This document shows positions 25,762-33,261 of a stretch of 64,000 nt of DNA, one piece after another. The DNA comes from Lachnospiraceae bacterium (GTDB taxonomy: Bacteria > Bacillota > Clostridia > Lachnospirales > Lachnospiraceae), in assembly GCA_910574885.1 (NCBI GenBank), contig CAJTDD010000003.1, positions 248,001 through 312,000 of the forward strand. The letters run 5' to 3'. A program made the translations under genes and the position numbers. Below the pieces are notes generated by a model that worked only from the letters and a program-made list of their open reading frames with translations, was not told the origin of the DNA and ran no database searches. The first letter of the stretch is position 1, and each line of letters starts with the position of its first letter.

Positions 25762-26199
25762 ATGAAAAAATTTACTAATTATTTGAAATGTTATAAATTT
25801 ATGAAAAAGAGAGTTATTTTGCTATTAGCAGCAACATTATTAATAATGCCGATGGGATGTGCCAAGACAGAGGAACCAGAAAAGGGAGATTCATCTACGG
25901 TAATCACAGCGGGTGGGGAGGTCATTTCAGCATATCGCAATGGAAAAGATGTGACAGATGAGAGAAATGCATTGGAAGAACAGACGAAAGAGGCAGTTAG
26001 CAGATTTATAAATCGTGATAAAGAGGAGTTGGAATTTAGTATGTTTTGTATGCTTGAAATGGATGGGATGTCGATAGAGGTTATAGTGGATAGGGTGTCA
26101 TATACATTTTTTTGCAGTATGCAGGGGGATATTATTAGCGCGGGTAGAACAGATGGGGAGACTTTTGATTTGAGAGGCGGGGATGATAGCAAAGAATAA
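25762..26199 (+). CDS. Putative lipoprotein, unknown function
   Basis: 145 residues from ATG 25762 (an ATG at 25801 begins the signal peptide proper, and one at 25732 lacks an SD). MKKRVILLLAATLLIMPMGC is a signal peptide ending in a lipobox-like Cys. The mature part is acidic, with no known domain. Export and lipid attachment are likely. Cargo gene divergent from the duplicated HTH regulators. Confidence 0.6.
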   Translation: MKKFTNYLKCYKFMKKRVILLLAATLLIMPMGCAKTEEPEKGDSSTVITAGGEVISAYRNGKDVTDERNALEEQTKEAVSRFINRDKEELEFSMFCMLEMDGMSIEVIVDRVSYTFFCSMQGDIISAGRTDGETFDLRGGDDSKE

Positions 26200-26550
26200 C
26201 GGATAGGACTGCCGACTTGAACTTGCAGTATCCCCATAAAGAAGTCGAAATTATCAACGAGGATATTTTAGGTTGATAGTTTCGGCTCTTTCTGTCGATA
26301 ATTGAACTCTGGTAACAAACATTTCTAATTATAGTTATATTAAATCAGCTTTGCCAATTCTCCGTTAATACGAGGAATGTAACGACAGTATGGATGAAGA
26401 ACAGAAAATCGGAATAACAGAGTGTTTTTTGTATGAGTTAGAGTGATTGGTAAAAAATCCATATCTTACTTGAAAATCGGGATCGCAATGTGTAAAATCA
26501 ATTCAAAGGTTAAGGTCGAATTGACATTGTTTCCCGAAAGGACGAGGAAT
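26200..26550. other. 351-base gap: gene remnant and operator-like repeat
   Basis: One frame near 26211-26276 reads DLNLQYPHKEVEIINEDILG and stops; it looks like the C-terminal remnant of a lost gene. TCAATTC (26498-26504) and GAATTGA (26518-26524) form a perfect inverted repeat 27 bases before the WYL gene and could be its operator. No other feature seen. Confidence 0.35.
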
Positions 26551-27528
26551 ATGGAGTCAAAACCAAGAATACTATATTTGCTGCGGATATTAGAACAGTC
26601 TACCGACGAGGAACATCCGTTGACAACGAAACAGCTCATAGAAATGCTGGATGAGCAATATGGAATCTCAACCTACCGAACAACAATAGCAAAAGACATT
26701 GCGGCGTTGCAGGAGTTTGGCATAGATATTGTTACTATCCATTCTACACAATGTAAGTACTTCATAGGAAGCCGGCAGTTTGAACTGCCCGAATTAAAAC
26801 TGCTTATTGATGCGGTAGAATCGTCAAAGTTTATCACAAATAAGAAAAGCGAAGCCCTTATAAAGAAAATACATATGCTGACAAGCAGCGGGCAGATAAA
26901 GAAATTAAAGCGGAATAACTACGTCTCAGATCGGATAAAGCCTAACAATGAACGAATCTATTATATTGTTGATACAATCAATGACGCAATTAATGAGAAA
27001 AAGCAGATTTCTTATCAGTATTATGAATACACAGGCTTAAAAGAGAAAGTACTGAAAAATCAAGGGGAAGTCTATACGATTAGTCCTTATCATTTGGTTT
27101 GGAATGATGATTACTATTATGTTGTCGGATATTCTGAAAAGCGGCAGAAAATAGTTACATTCAGAGTTGACCGTATAGCGTCACAGCCGAAAATATTGAC
27201 AGCAGATGCGCTTCCTGTTCCAGAAGGTTTTGATATAGCAGAATTTACAAAGCAAGTATTCTATATGTATGACGGAGAAGATGTGACAACGGTTAATTTG
27301 CAATGTGATAATAGCTTGATGAAGACAATGATTGACCGATTTGGGGAAGATATATCTACGGTTTTCCACGATACAAGTACTTTTCAAGTGAATGTTGAGG
27401 TTTCTGTGAGTCCTACTTTTTTCGGGTGGATATTTGGGTTTGACGGCAAAGTTCAGATACTTGCGCCAGAGGACGTAAAGGAACAGTATAGACAAATGAT
27501 TTTACAAGCAAGTGAAAGTATAAAGTAA
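26551..27528 (+). CDS. WYL-domain transcriptional regulator
   Basis: 325 residues from ATG 26551, chosen because it has a nearby purine-rich SD (gacgagga) and starts the conserved domain; a longer frame upstream has no support. The N-terminal winged helix (about 1-70) is followed by a WYL domain (about 140-210, ISYQYYEYTG and ISPYHLVWNDDYYYVVGYSE) and a WCX-like C-terminal part. WYL proteins sense nucleic acids or small ligands and often control defence or mobile-element genes. It may control its own promoter through the inverted repeat just upstream. Confidence 0.85.
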   Translation: MESKPRILYLLRILEQSTDEEHPLTTKQLIEMLDEQYGISTYRTTIAKDIAALQEFGIDIVTIHSTQCKYFIGSRQFELPELKLLIDAVESSKFITNKKSEALIKKIHMLTSSGQIKKLKRNNYVSDRIKPNNERIYYIVDTINDAINEKKQISYQYYEYTGLKEKVLKNQGEVYTISPYHLVWNDDYYYVVGYSEKRQKIVTFRVDRIASQPKILTADALPVPEGFDIAEFTKQVFYMYDGEDVTTVNLQCDNSLMKTMIDRFGEDISTVFHDTSTFQVNVEVSVSPTFFGWIFGFDGKVQILAPEDVKEQYRQMILQASESIK

Positions 27529-27539
27529 AAGTTGTGGTG

Positions 27540-27567
27540 AGGTGTTGCGAATATGCAACACCTTTTT
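27540..27567 (+). terminator. Intrinsic terminator after WYL gene
   Basis: AGGTGTTGC and GCAACACCT form a perfect 9-bp stem with a 6-base loop, followed by TTTTT, 12 bases after the stop. Confidence 0.85.
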
Positions 27568-27586
27568 GGGTTGTAGATATAATCTG

Positions 27587-27645
27587 TTGCAAAAACTGGA
27601 AAAAAATGTATAATAAAACTATCAAAAGCAAACTGCTTCTGATAG
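27587..27645 (+). promoter_or_regulatory. Promoter and palindromic operator of LexA-like gene
   Basis: TTGCAA (27587-27592), 16 bases, TATAAT (27609-27614). Overlapping the start point is CTATCAAAAGCA-AAC-TGCTTCTGATAG (27619-27645), a 12-bp inverted repeat with one mismatch. This is the expected place for autorepression by the downstream LexA-like protein. Confidence 0.75.
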
Positions 27646-27662
27646 AAAAGTGAGGTGCTAAG

Positions 27663-28262
27663 ATGAGAAGTAAAAGTTTTGAGCTAATGAAAGCCATATA
27701 CCAATATGCAGAACAATATTATTTCCAGAAAGGTACTTCACCCTCTACAACTAAGATAGCAGAGGCAGTAGGAGTATCAAGGGGAACAGCATATAAATAT
27801 CTGATTGCCATGAATGACAATGGAATGATTGAATATGACGGTAAGAATATCCAGACAGACATGACGAGGAAATTAAATACAGAAACTTCCCAGACGGCGA
27901 TTGTTGGTTCTGTCCCTTGCGGTTCGCTTCAATATGAAGAAGAAAATATTGAAGAATATATTTCACTCCCGACAGCCATCTTTGGTAAGGGAGATTTCTA
28001 CATACTTCATGCAAGCGGTAATTCAATGATAGACGCAGGGATAGACGACGGCGACCTTGTAGTAATCAGGAAACAAAATTATGCAAACGACGGAGATATT
28101 GTAGTCGCACTTGTAGAGAACCAGAATACACTGAAAACATTCTATCGTGATGAACAAAATCGAAAGATTATACTCCATCCCGAAAATGAGAGCATGGCTG
28201 ATATTGTCGTTGATGATTGTTATATACAGGGAATCGCCTGTCATGTCATAAAAGCGTTATGA
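27663..28262 (+). CDS. LexA-like self-cleaving repressor (S24 peptidase)
   Basis: 199 residues. N-terminal winged HTH (about 1-65, TKIAEAVGVSRGTAYKYL), then the cleavage-site region VGSVPCGSL (Cys-Gly in place of Ala-Gly, about 82-90), catalytic Ser in GNSMIDAG near 121 and Lys in NTLKTFY near 157. DNA damage through RecA probably triggers self-cleavage and derepression. The partner ImmA/IrrE protease lies immediately downstream, which suggests an ICE induction switch. SD gtgaggtg. Confidence 0.88.
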   Translation: MRSKSFELMKAIYQYAEQYYFQKGTSPSTTKIAEAVGVSRGTAYKYLIAMNDNGMIEYDGKNIQTDMTRKLNTETSQTAIVGSVPCGSLQYEEENIEEYISLPTAIFGKGDFYILHASGNSMIDAGIDDGDLVVIRKQNYANDGDIVVALVENQNTLKTFYRDEQNRKIILHPENESMADIVVDDCYIQGIACHVIKAL

Positions 28263-28387
28263 ATCAGAACCAGAAAGAAAATATATAGAAGGAATTCGCT
28301 ATCCAATTTCAGATAGTGCGGAAATAAAAAGATTGCCAAATCGGTTCTAAGTTCTTCCGAGACGGCTATGTTGGAGGTGAAAACGTC

Positions 28388-29107
28388 TTGAGTAACTATT
28401 TATCAAGGGCGGAGCTTGAAGAAATCAGCCATGGACTAATAGAAGTATACGCAAAGCAGAACCCGAAAAAAACAGTTCAATCTATAGACATTGAACATTT
28501 TATAACAGGTTTTCTAATGTTGAAGATTGAGTATGCGTCCTTTGCAGAAGATGACGACAGCAAAGCAGGGTTCATGGCAGACGGGGAAACGCCGATTCTG
28601 CTTCATTCTAACGGAGAAATGATTCCCTTTGTTTTCCCGAAGAATACCATCGTACTCGACAAATATCTTCTTGCAGAAAAAGAGTATGGCAGAAGGAGGT
28701 TCACAATGGCGCACGAAGCGTCGCACCATATCTTAGGAAAAGTACAGACAACGCAGGAAAATAACCGTATCCATTCAGAATACGAAAATGACAGGGCATA
28801 TAGCAAGGAGGAAATTCTGCAAATGCTCCAGTCAGCCGAATGGCAGGCGGATACAATGGCAGCCTCGTTGCTTATGCCAAGATTTCTTGTGGAAAATGCC
28901 TTGCGCAAGTTTGCTGATTCCAAACTTATCAAGCTATATGGCGATTCGACATTTACCGCAGACGGTAAAGCCATCATGCGGAATATGGCAACTTATCTCG
29001 GAGTGTCTTACAAAGCATTAATCATCAGACTGACACACCTTAATATGTTGGAAAGACATGATATATGTGAATATATATCGCAGGAGCTAAAGTTAGGAGG
29101 CGCGTAA
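28388..29107 (+). CDS. ImmA/IrrE family metallopeptidase
   Basis: 239 residues from TTG 28388, eight bases after GGAGGTG. Zinc site HEASH (about 109-113, in FTMAHEASHHILG) and a third acidic ligand in the EWQADTMAASLLMP region near 155. ImmA-type proteases cut ICE repressors (as in ICEBs1) on DNA damage or quorum signals. Here the target may be the LexA-like protein upstream, or one of the HTH repressors. The next gene starts three bases after the stop. Confidence 0.88.
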   Translation: MSNYLSRAELEEISHGLIEVYAKQNPKKTVQSIDIEHFITGFLMLKIEYASFAEDDDSKAGFMADGETPILLHSNGEMIPFVFPKNTIVLDKYLLAEKEYGRRRFTMAHEASHHILGKVQTTQENNRIHSEYENDRAYSKEEILQMLQSAEWQADTMAASLLMPRFLVENALRKFADSKLIKLYGDSTFTADGKAIMRNMATYLGVSYKALIIRLTHLNMLERHDICEYISQELKLGGA

Positions 29108-29109
29108 CC

Positions 29110-29355
29110 ATGCAGGCAAAGGCAAGCCCCGCCAGCAACAGAAAATTGTTATTATCTCGGATAGAAGCAGAAACATTACAGGAAAGAGATTTACTCTGTC
29201 CAGTATGCGGATTCAGAATACAGACCTTATATTCTGATATTTCAGGTCATTTACGTGTCAAATGTCCGAAATGCAAAGGAATACATATACTAAACCTTGC
29301 ATACTTCCGCAAGATAAAACGTATTGAGAGAAATGTAGGCTCTCAATCACGATAA
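29110..29355 (+). CDS. Small zinc-ribbon protein (Com-like)
   Basis: 81 residues. CPVCG (about 30-34) and CPKCKG (about 57-62) form a four-Cys zinc ribbon with the spacing of Mu Com-like translational regulators. Coupled to the IrrE gene. It may bind RNA or DNA; its target is unknown. Confidence 0.6.
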   Translation: MQAKASPASNRKLLLSRIEAETLQERDLLCPVCGFRIQTLYSDISGHLRVKCPKCKGIHILNLAYFRKIKRIERNVGSQSR

Positions 29356-29424
29356 TTAAAAAGTAAATAGTAAATATGATTTCTAATCGAGCAAGCGGAG
29401 ACAATATTTAATTGAACTACCATG

Positions 29425-29491
29425 CGCCGTATGAAGCCAGATATAAAGAAGGAAAGTTCCCTTAATTATCTGATTTCTACGGCGTTTTTTT
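29425..29491 (+). terminator. Large hairpin with T run
   Basis: CGCCGTATGAAGCCAGATA pairs imperfectly with TATCTGATTTCTACGGCG around a 23-base centre and is followed by seven T. It lies in the 293-base gap between the zinc-ribbon gene and the sigma-like gene. The rest of the gap holds no gene I can support. Confidence 0.65.
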
Positions 29492-29654
29492 GTTGCTTCG
29501 ATTTGCTTCATACTGCATAGAGTCCATCCCTTTGCATTGCTTGGGAAAGGGTTCTATGTATTACAATGCTTGGCAATGCCAGACGGCGAAATATCCATAA
29601 TCTCCGAATTTTGACTTTCTAACCAGATTTCAAAATTCAAAGGAGATTATGACA

Positions 29655-30236
29655 ATGAGAAAAATACATGAAGAAAGACAAGAACAATTTAAGGAAGAGT
29701 GCAGGATAATCAATCTTAGATATGAATACTACGGATATATAGGAAATGAGAAGTGGGCGATAGTGTCCGAACTGACTGAACAGGAAATTATGAAAAAGTA
29801 TCCCGAAGAAATCAAAGGCTACACGCCATTTATACTCTTATCTGTCGCACAAGGCAAAGCGATAGGCGATTATAACCGCAACGAGGATAAATTTCGTAAA
29901 CGTTCTGTAAATAATGATGATGTCTACGGTTATGAAGAAGGATTAACAGAATGTTTCCATAAGGAACTTATTGACGGGGACTATTGGGAGAAACTGGAAC
30001 GTATGGAAACCCAGAGAATAGAAGTTGAGTGTCTGCATAAGGCAATGTTGGAACTTACCCCAAAACAGAAAAAGCGTGTCACGCAGCATTATATAGAAGG
30101 AAAAAGCTCAAGGAAAATAGGTATGGAAGAAAATGTAAGTTATCAGGTAATAGACAGGTCAATATATGCGGCAGTAAAGAAAATGAAAAAATATTTTTGG
30201 CGAGAGGTGGCATTTGCCGGTTTCTATTCCAAATAA
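29655..30236 (+). CDS. Sigma-70-like regulator
   Basis: 193 residues from ATG 29655, nine bases after GGAG (ATG 29649 is too close). The C-terminal part (about 130-185, LELTPKQKKRVTQHYIEGKSSRKIG) resembles sigma region 4 with an HTH. The N-terminal part is not a clear sigma-2 domain. Tn916-like elements carry such a protein in the control region near xis and int. It may direct transcription of excision or transfer genes. Confidence 0.7.
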   Translation: MRKIHEERQEQFKEECRIINLRYEYYGYIGNEKWAIVSELTEQEIMKKYPEEIKGYTPFILLSVAQGKAIGDYNRNEDKFRKRSVNNDDVYGYEEGLTECFHKELIDGDYWEKLERMETQRIEVECLHKAMLELTPKQKKRVTQHYIEGKSSRKIGMEENVSYQVIDRSIYAAVKKMKKYFWREVAFAGFYSK

Positions 30237-30281
30237 GTGAAAGGATTTTTTTATTAATTTGGAGAAAGTGAGGTACAGATA

Positions 30282-30848
30282 ATGAAGGAGCAGGAAAAAC
30301 AGACAATTAAACGCGGCGAAATATACTATTATAATTTTGGAAATACGGAAGGCTCGATCCAGAGTGGGCGCAGACCTGTATTAGTCCTACAGGCTGACAA
30401 TTTTAATGCGAAAGCCCCCACAATTATTGTCGCCGCAATTACAACAGTAATCAAAAAACGGTATCTTCCGTCCCATGTAATCTTAGGAGAAAATTATGGT
30501 CTGCAAAAGCCGTCTATGGTGCTGCTGGAACAGATAAGTACGGTAAATAAGTACGATCTGGAGGATTATATAGGCTATATTGATGACGAAAAAAGTTGGG
30601 TGAGTATCAACATAGCCCTCAAGAAAACATTTGGGTTATGGATGGTTAAGAAAGACCGAAAAGGCGATATACGCTGCTTGTGTCCGAAATGCCTGAAAGA
30701 TTATATGTCTAACCGTAATTATATTGTGCATAGGCTAGACCCGTTATCATCAACGAAAGACAGATGCGATAAGTGCCAGAATATGGGATATGATTACGTG
30801 GTTTATGATAAGAGGATAGTGCTTGGAAAGAGGTGTAAAAATGCGTGA
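30282..30848 (+). CDS. MazF/PemK-like protein with C-terminal zinc-binding extension
   Basis: 188 residues. The first 115 fit MazF/PemK RNases: KRGEIYYYNFGN, GRRPVLVLQ, the IIVAAITTVI strand and PSMVLLEQISTV. The last 65 contain CLCPKC and CDKCQNMGYDY, two Cys pairs likely to bind zinc, not seen in ordinary MazF. There is no antitoxin ORF upstream. The stop overlaps the first excisionase-like gene by 8 bases. It may be a toxin without partner or a repurposed RNA-binding regulator. Confidence 0.75.
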   Translation: MKEQEKQTIKRGEIYYYNFGNTEGSIQSGRRPVLVLQADNFNAKAPTIIVAAITTVIKKRYLPSHVILGENYGLQKPSMVLLEQISTVNKYDLEDYIGYIDDEKSWVSINIALKKTFGLWMVKKDRKGDIRCLCPKCLKDYMSNRNYIVHRLDPLSSTKDRCDKCQNMGYDYVVYDKRIVLGKRCKNA

Positions 30849-31062
30849 TAGTACTGAAAGACAGGATAAGTATTATGTTCCATTGTGGCATAAATCAAAT
30901 CTTACTGTTGAAGAAGCGGAAGCATACTCAGGTGTAGGAAGGACAAAGCTGCGTCAATTATCAAATTCTGAGAATTGCCCATTCGTCCTCTGGAATGGCA
31001 CAAAAAGGCTGCTAAAAAGAAAACAGCTAGATGAATATCTTGAAAATATGTATTCCATTTAA
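30841..31062 (+). CDS. Excisionase-like protein 1
   Basis: 73 residues. VPLWHKSNLTVEEAEAYSGV begins a winged HTH as in Tn916 Xis, and the end NCPFVLWNGTKRLLKRKQL is characteristic. Xis proteins bend DNA at the ends and steer Int toward excision. Its start lies inside the MazF-like gene with SD gaggtg. First of three tandem paralogues. Confidence 0.8.
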   Translation: MRDSTERQDKYYVPLWHKSNLTVEEAEAYSGVGRTKLRQLSNSENCPFVLWNGTKRLLKRKQLDEYLENMYSI

Positions 31063-31072
31063 AATATATGTC

Positions 31073-31134
31073 AAATTTGCGATAGGCTTACGATGCAGTT
31101 ATTTGTATATTTGTCGTATCGCAAATTTTTTTTT
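31073..31134 (+). terminator. Terminator between excisionase-like genes 1 and 2
   Basis: AAATTTGCGATA and TATCGCAAATTT form a perfect 12-bp stem around a 32-base loop, followed by T6. It would stop transcription after gene 1 and may decouple it from genes 2, 3 and int. Confidence 0.75.
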
Positions 31135-31170
31135 ATGATGTGGATACCAAAATAAAAGGAGGTTATGCAG

Positions 31171-31398
31171 ATGGAGGCAATGAAAAAGGAAAGTAAAAAA
31201 AGGGGACATGAAGTACCATTATGGCACAAATCGAATCTATCTATTGAAGAAGCGGCGGCATATACAGGGATTAGAGAATATAAGCTGCGACAAATGACTA
31301 GTAGAGATGATTGCCCGTTTGTCCTTTGGGTCGGAAACCGTCGATTGATTAAGAGACGGGTTTTTGATGATTATATTGAAAAAATGGATTCGATTTGA
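31171..31398 (+). CDS. Excisionase-like protein 2
   Basis: 75 residues from ATG 31171 (an ATG at 31165 is too near AAAAGGAGG). VPLWHKSNLSIEEAAAYTGI and DDCPFVLWVGNRRLIKRRVF show close relation to protein 1. Very basic. Downstream it runs into gene 3 after 13 bases. Confidence 0.78.
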   Translation: MEAMKKESKKRGHEVPLWHKSNLSIEEAAAYTGIREYKLRQMTSRDDCPFVLWVGNRRLIKRRVFDDYIEKMDSI

Positions 31399-31411
31399 TG
31401 GAGGTGTGGTA

Positions 31412-31651
31412 ATGGACACAGAGATTTTCGCTTATAAAGAAATGATAATGAAAAGGAAAGAAGAAGTTCCGATATGGGAGAGAAAATGGCTGACGATTGA
31501 CGAAGCAACAGCATATTCGGGAATAGGTGGGACGAAGCTTAGGGAGTTGGCAAATAAAAATGGATGCCCGTTTGCAATATGGATGGGCAATAAAATCCAT
31601 ATCATTAAAGATAATCTCGATAAGTTTACAGAAATGCAATCAAGAATATAG
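31412..31651 (+). CDS. Excisionase-like protein 3
   Basis: 79 residues from ATG 31412 with SD GGAGGTG. VPIWERKWLTIDEATAYSGI and NGCPFAIWMGNKIHIIK are the same fold but the most diverged of the three, with an extra N-terminal 17 residues. It precedes int by 11 bases and is in the usual Xis position. Confidence 0.82.
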   Translation: MDTEIFAYKEMIMKRKEEVPIWERKWLTIDEATAYSGIGGTKLRELANKNGCPFAIWMGNKIHIIKDNLDKFTEMQSRI

Positions 31652-31662
31652 GAGGGGAGGAT

Positions 31663-32916
31663 ATGGCAAAAGCAAAAAGAAAGGATAAATCAAGGGTAGT
31701 TCTCCGTAAAGGTGAGAGTCAAAGGAGCAATGGAACATATCATTATAGTTGGACGGATAGTAATATGAAAAGGCGGTTTGTCTATGCAAAAACATTGGAA
31801 GAATTGCGCGAAAAGGAAGCCAAAATTGAGAGAGATAAGCAAGACGGCATTAAAGCAGAAGCGCGGTATACAACAGTTAATGATTTGTTCGAGTTGTGGA
31901 TAGTATTGAAAAGAGGGCTGAAAAATACTACTTTTGAGAACTATAAATATATGTATAATATGTTTGTTCGTAATAATTTAGGGACTAAGAGAATTTCTTC
32001 ACTGAAAAAATCAGATATAAAAAGATTTTTTAATTACCTTCTTGATGAAAGAGGGCTGAAGGTGACGACGATTGACAATATTCATACTGTGCTTTACCAA
32101 GTTTTAAATATGGCAGTAGATGATGATTATATTAGGAGAAACCCTGCTGATAATGTATTGAAAGAGCTGAAACAAGCACATTGCTACAAGACCGAAAAGC
32201 GCAGGGCATTAACCCGACCAGAGCAGGATTTATTTCTTGACTATCTGTATAACCATCCAATATATAAACACTGGTATCCAATATTTGCAGTTATGGTAGG
32301 AACGGGGCTTAGGGTTGGTGAAGTCACAGGGCTTAGGTGGTGCGATATAGATTTGAAGGAAGGGATTATTGACGTAAACCACACGTTAGTTTACTACGAC
32401 CACAGGACAGAAGGGAGTAAGCGAGGTTGCTATTTCAATATTAACAGTACAAAAACACCAGCAAGTGTGCGGCAGGTTCCTATGCTTGGGTTTGTGAAAG
32501 AAGCATTTTTAATGGAAAAAGAGAAGCAAGAGCTGTTAGGTATCCAGTGCGAAGTTACGATTGACGGTTACAGTGATTTTATTTTCATTAATCGTTTTGG
32601 GAAAACGCAGCAGCAGTCTACACTTAATAAAGCCATTCGCAGAATCATTCGTGACTGTAATGACGAGCAGTTATTAAAAAATGAAAATGCGACGTTGCTT
32701 CTTCCACATTTTAGCTGTCATTCGCTTCGGCATACATTTACAACGAGAATGTGTGAAGCAGGTGTAAATGTAAAGGTTATGCAGGATGCGCTTGGTCATA
32801 CGGATATTGCTACCACATTGAATATATATACGGATGTGACGAAAGAATTGAGGAAGGAAGAATTTAAAGGTCTTGACGATTTTTTTATGAAAAGTAATAA
32901 TGAAAGCAAAATTTGA
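31663..32916 (+). CDS. int: Tn916-type tyrosine integrase
   Basis: 417 residues. The N-terminal arm-binding domain (YHYSWTDSNMKRRFVYAKTL) is followed by a SAM-like core-binding domain (about 65-165) and the catalytic domain with Arg in GTGLRVGEV near 217, HSLRHTF near 352-358, His in LGHTDIATT and Tyr in NIYTDV near 389. It integrates and excises element 1 and is complete. SD ggagggga. Insertion site not identified; the ends probably lie within a few hundred bases downstream. Confidence 0.95.
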   Translation: MAKAKRKDKSRVVLRKGESQRSNGTYHYSWTDSNMKRRFVYAKTLEELREKEAKIERDKQDGIKAEARYTTVNDLFELWIVLKRGLKNTTFENYKYMYNMFVRNNLGTKRISSLKKSDIKRFFNYLLDERGLKVTTIDNIHTVLYQVLNMAVDDDYIRRNPADNVLKELKQAHCYKTEKRRALTRPEQDLFLDYLYNHPIYKHWYPIFAVMVGTGLRVGEVTGLRWCDIDLKEGIIDVNHTLVYYDHRTEGSKRGCYFNINSTKTPASVRQVPMLGFVKEAFLMEKEKQELLGIQCEVTIDGYSDFIFINRFGKTQQQSTLNKAIRRIIRDCNDEQLLKNENATLLLPHFSCHSLRHTFTTRMCEAGVNVKVMQDALGHTDIATTLNIYTDVTKELRKEEFKGLDDFFMKSNNESKI

Positions 32917-32935
32917 ATCATGTACTTACAAACTT

Positions 32936-32967
32936 TTATAGCATTTTTCTACCTAACATGCTATAAT
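32936..32967 (+). promoter_or_regulatory. Toxin promoter with inverted repeat
   Basis: TTATAGCAT (32936-32944) and ATGCTATAA (32958-32966) are a perfect 9-bp inverted repeat with a 13-base centre. The right arm contains TG-C-TATAAT, an extended -10 box at 32959-32967. It drives the small toxin gene; the repeat may be an operator or the int terminator. Confidence 0.6.
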
Positions 32968-33038
32968 TCATTTAGTCAGATTAGAGCAGGTAGGGATAGT
33001 CGGCGGTTGTCCTTTCTGGAAACGGAAAGGAGGTCGGT

Positions 33039-33122
33039 ATGAATACGTTAGAAATACTTACGTTGGTGCTGGTAATTTTTACAGCCTTAACATACATAGA
33101 CAATAGACACAACCACAAGTAA
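33039..33122 (+). CDS. Type I toxin: small hydrophobic holin-like peptide
   Basis: 27 residues, MNTLEILTLVLVIFTALTYI followed by a basic tail. Short N-terminus, one membrane helix and charged end fit the holin-like toxin family (Fst/TxpA/BsrG style) of Firmicutes. SD AAAGGAGG at 33025-33032, but CCTTTC upstream pairs with GAAAGG and would hide it, as is usual in type I toxin mRNAs. An antisense RNA is predicted opposite its 3' region. Such loci stabilise mobile elements. Confidence 0.75.
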   Translation: MNTLEILTLVLVIFTALTYIDNRHNHK

Positions 33123-33127
33123 CGGAA

Positions 33128-33237
33128 AAGGCTATCTTCTACTGGCAATAGAGGATAGCCTATAATCCGTTTGATTTTAAAACTGATTATTGTTTCCGAT
33201 TGAACACCCGTCGGACGAGCAATATCCTTCGGCGTCT
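33128..33237 (-). ncRNA. Predicted antisense antitoxin RNA
   Basis: On the minus strand TTGCAA (33272-33267), 17 bases, TATAAT (33249-33244) is a near-consensus promoter; transcription would start near 33237. The transcript would end at the 13-bp hairpin 33129-33161, whose minus-strand side is followed by TTTT. About 110 bases, antisense to the toxin mRNA downstream region. Convergent toxin and antisense genes sharing a terminator are the classic type I layout. Confidence 0.6.
33129..33161. terminator. Terminator of the toxin-antitoxin locus
   Basis: AGGCTATCTTCTA and TAGAGGATAGCCT pair over 13 bp (one G-U) with a 7-base loop. T4 follows on the minus strand, serving the antisense RNA. Confidence 0.7.
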
Positions 33238-33261
33238 AAGATGATTATAAACCAACACTGT

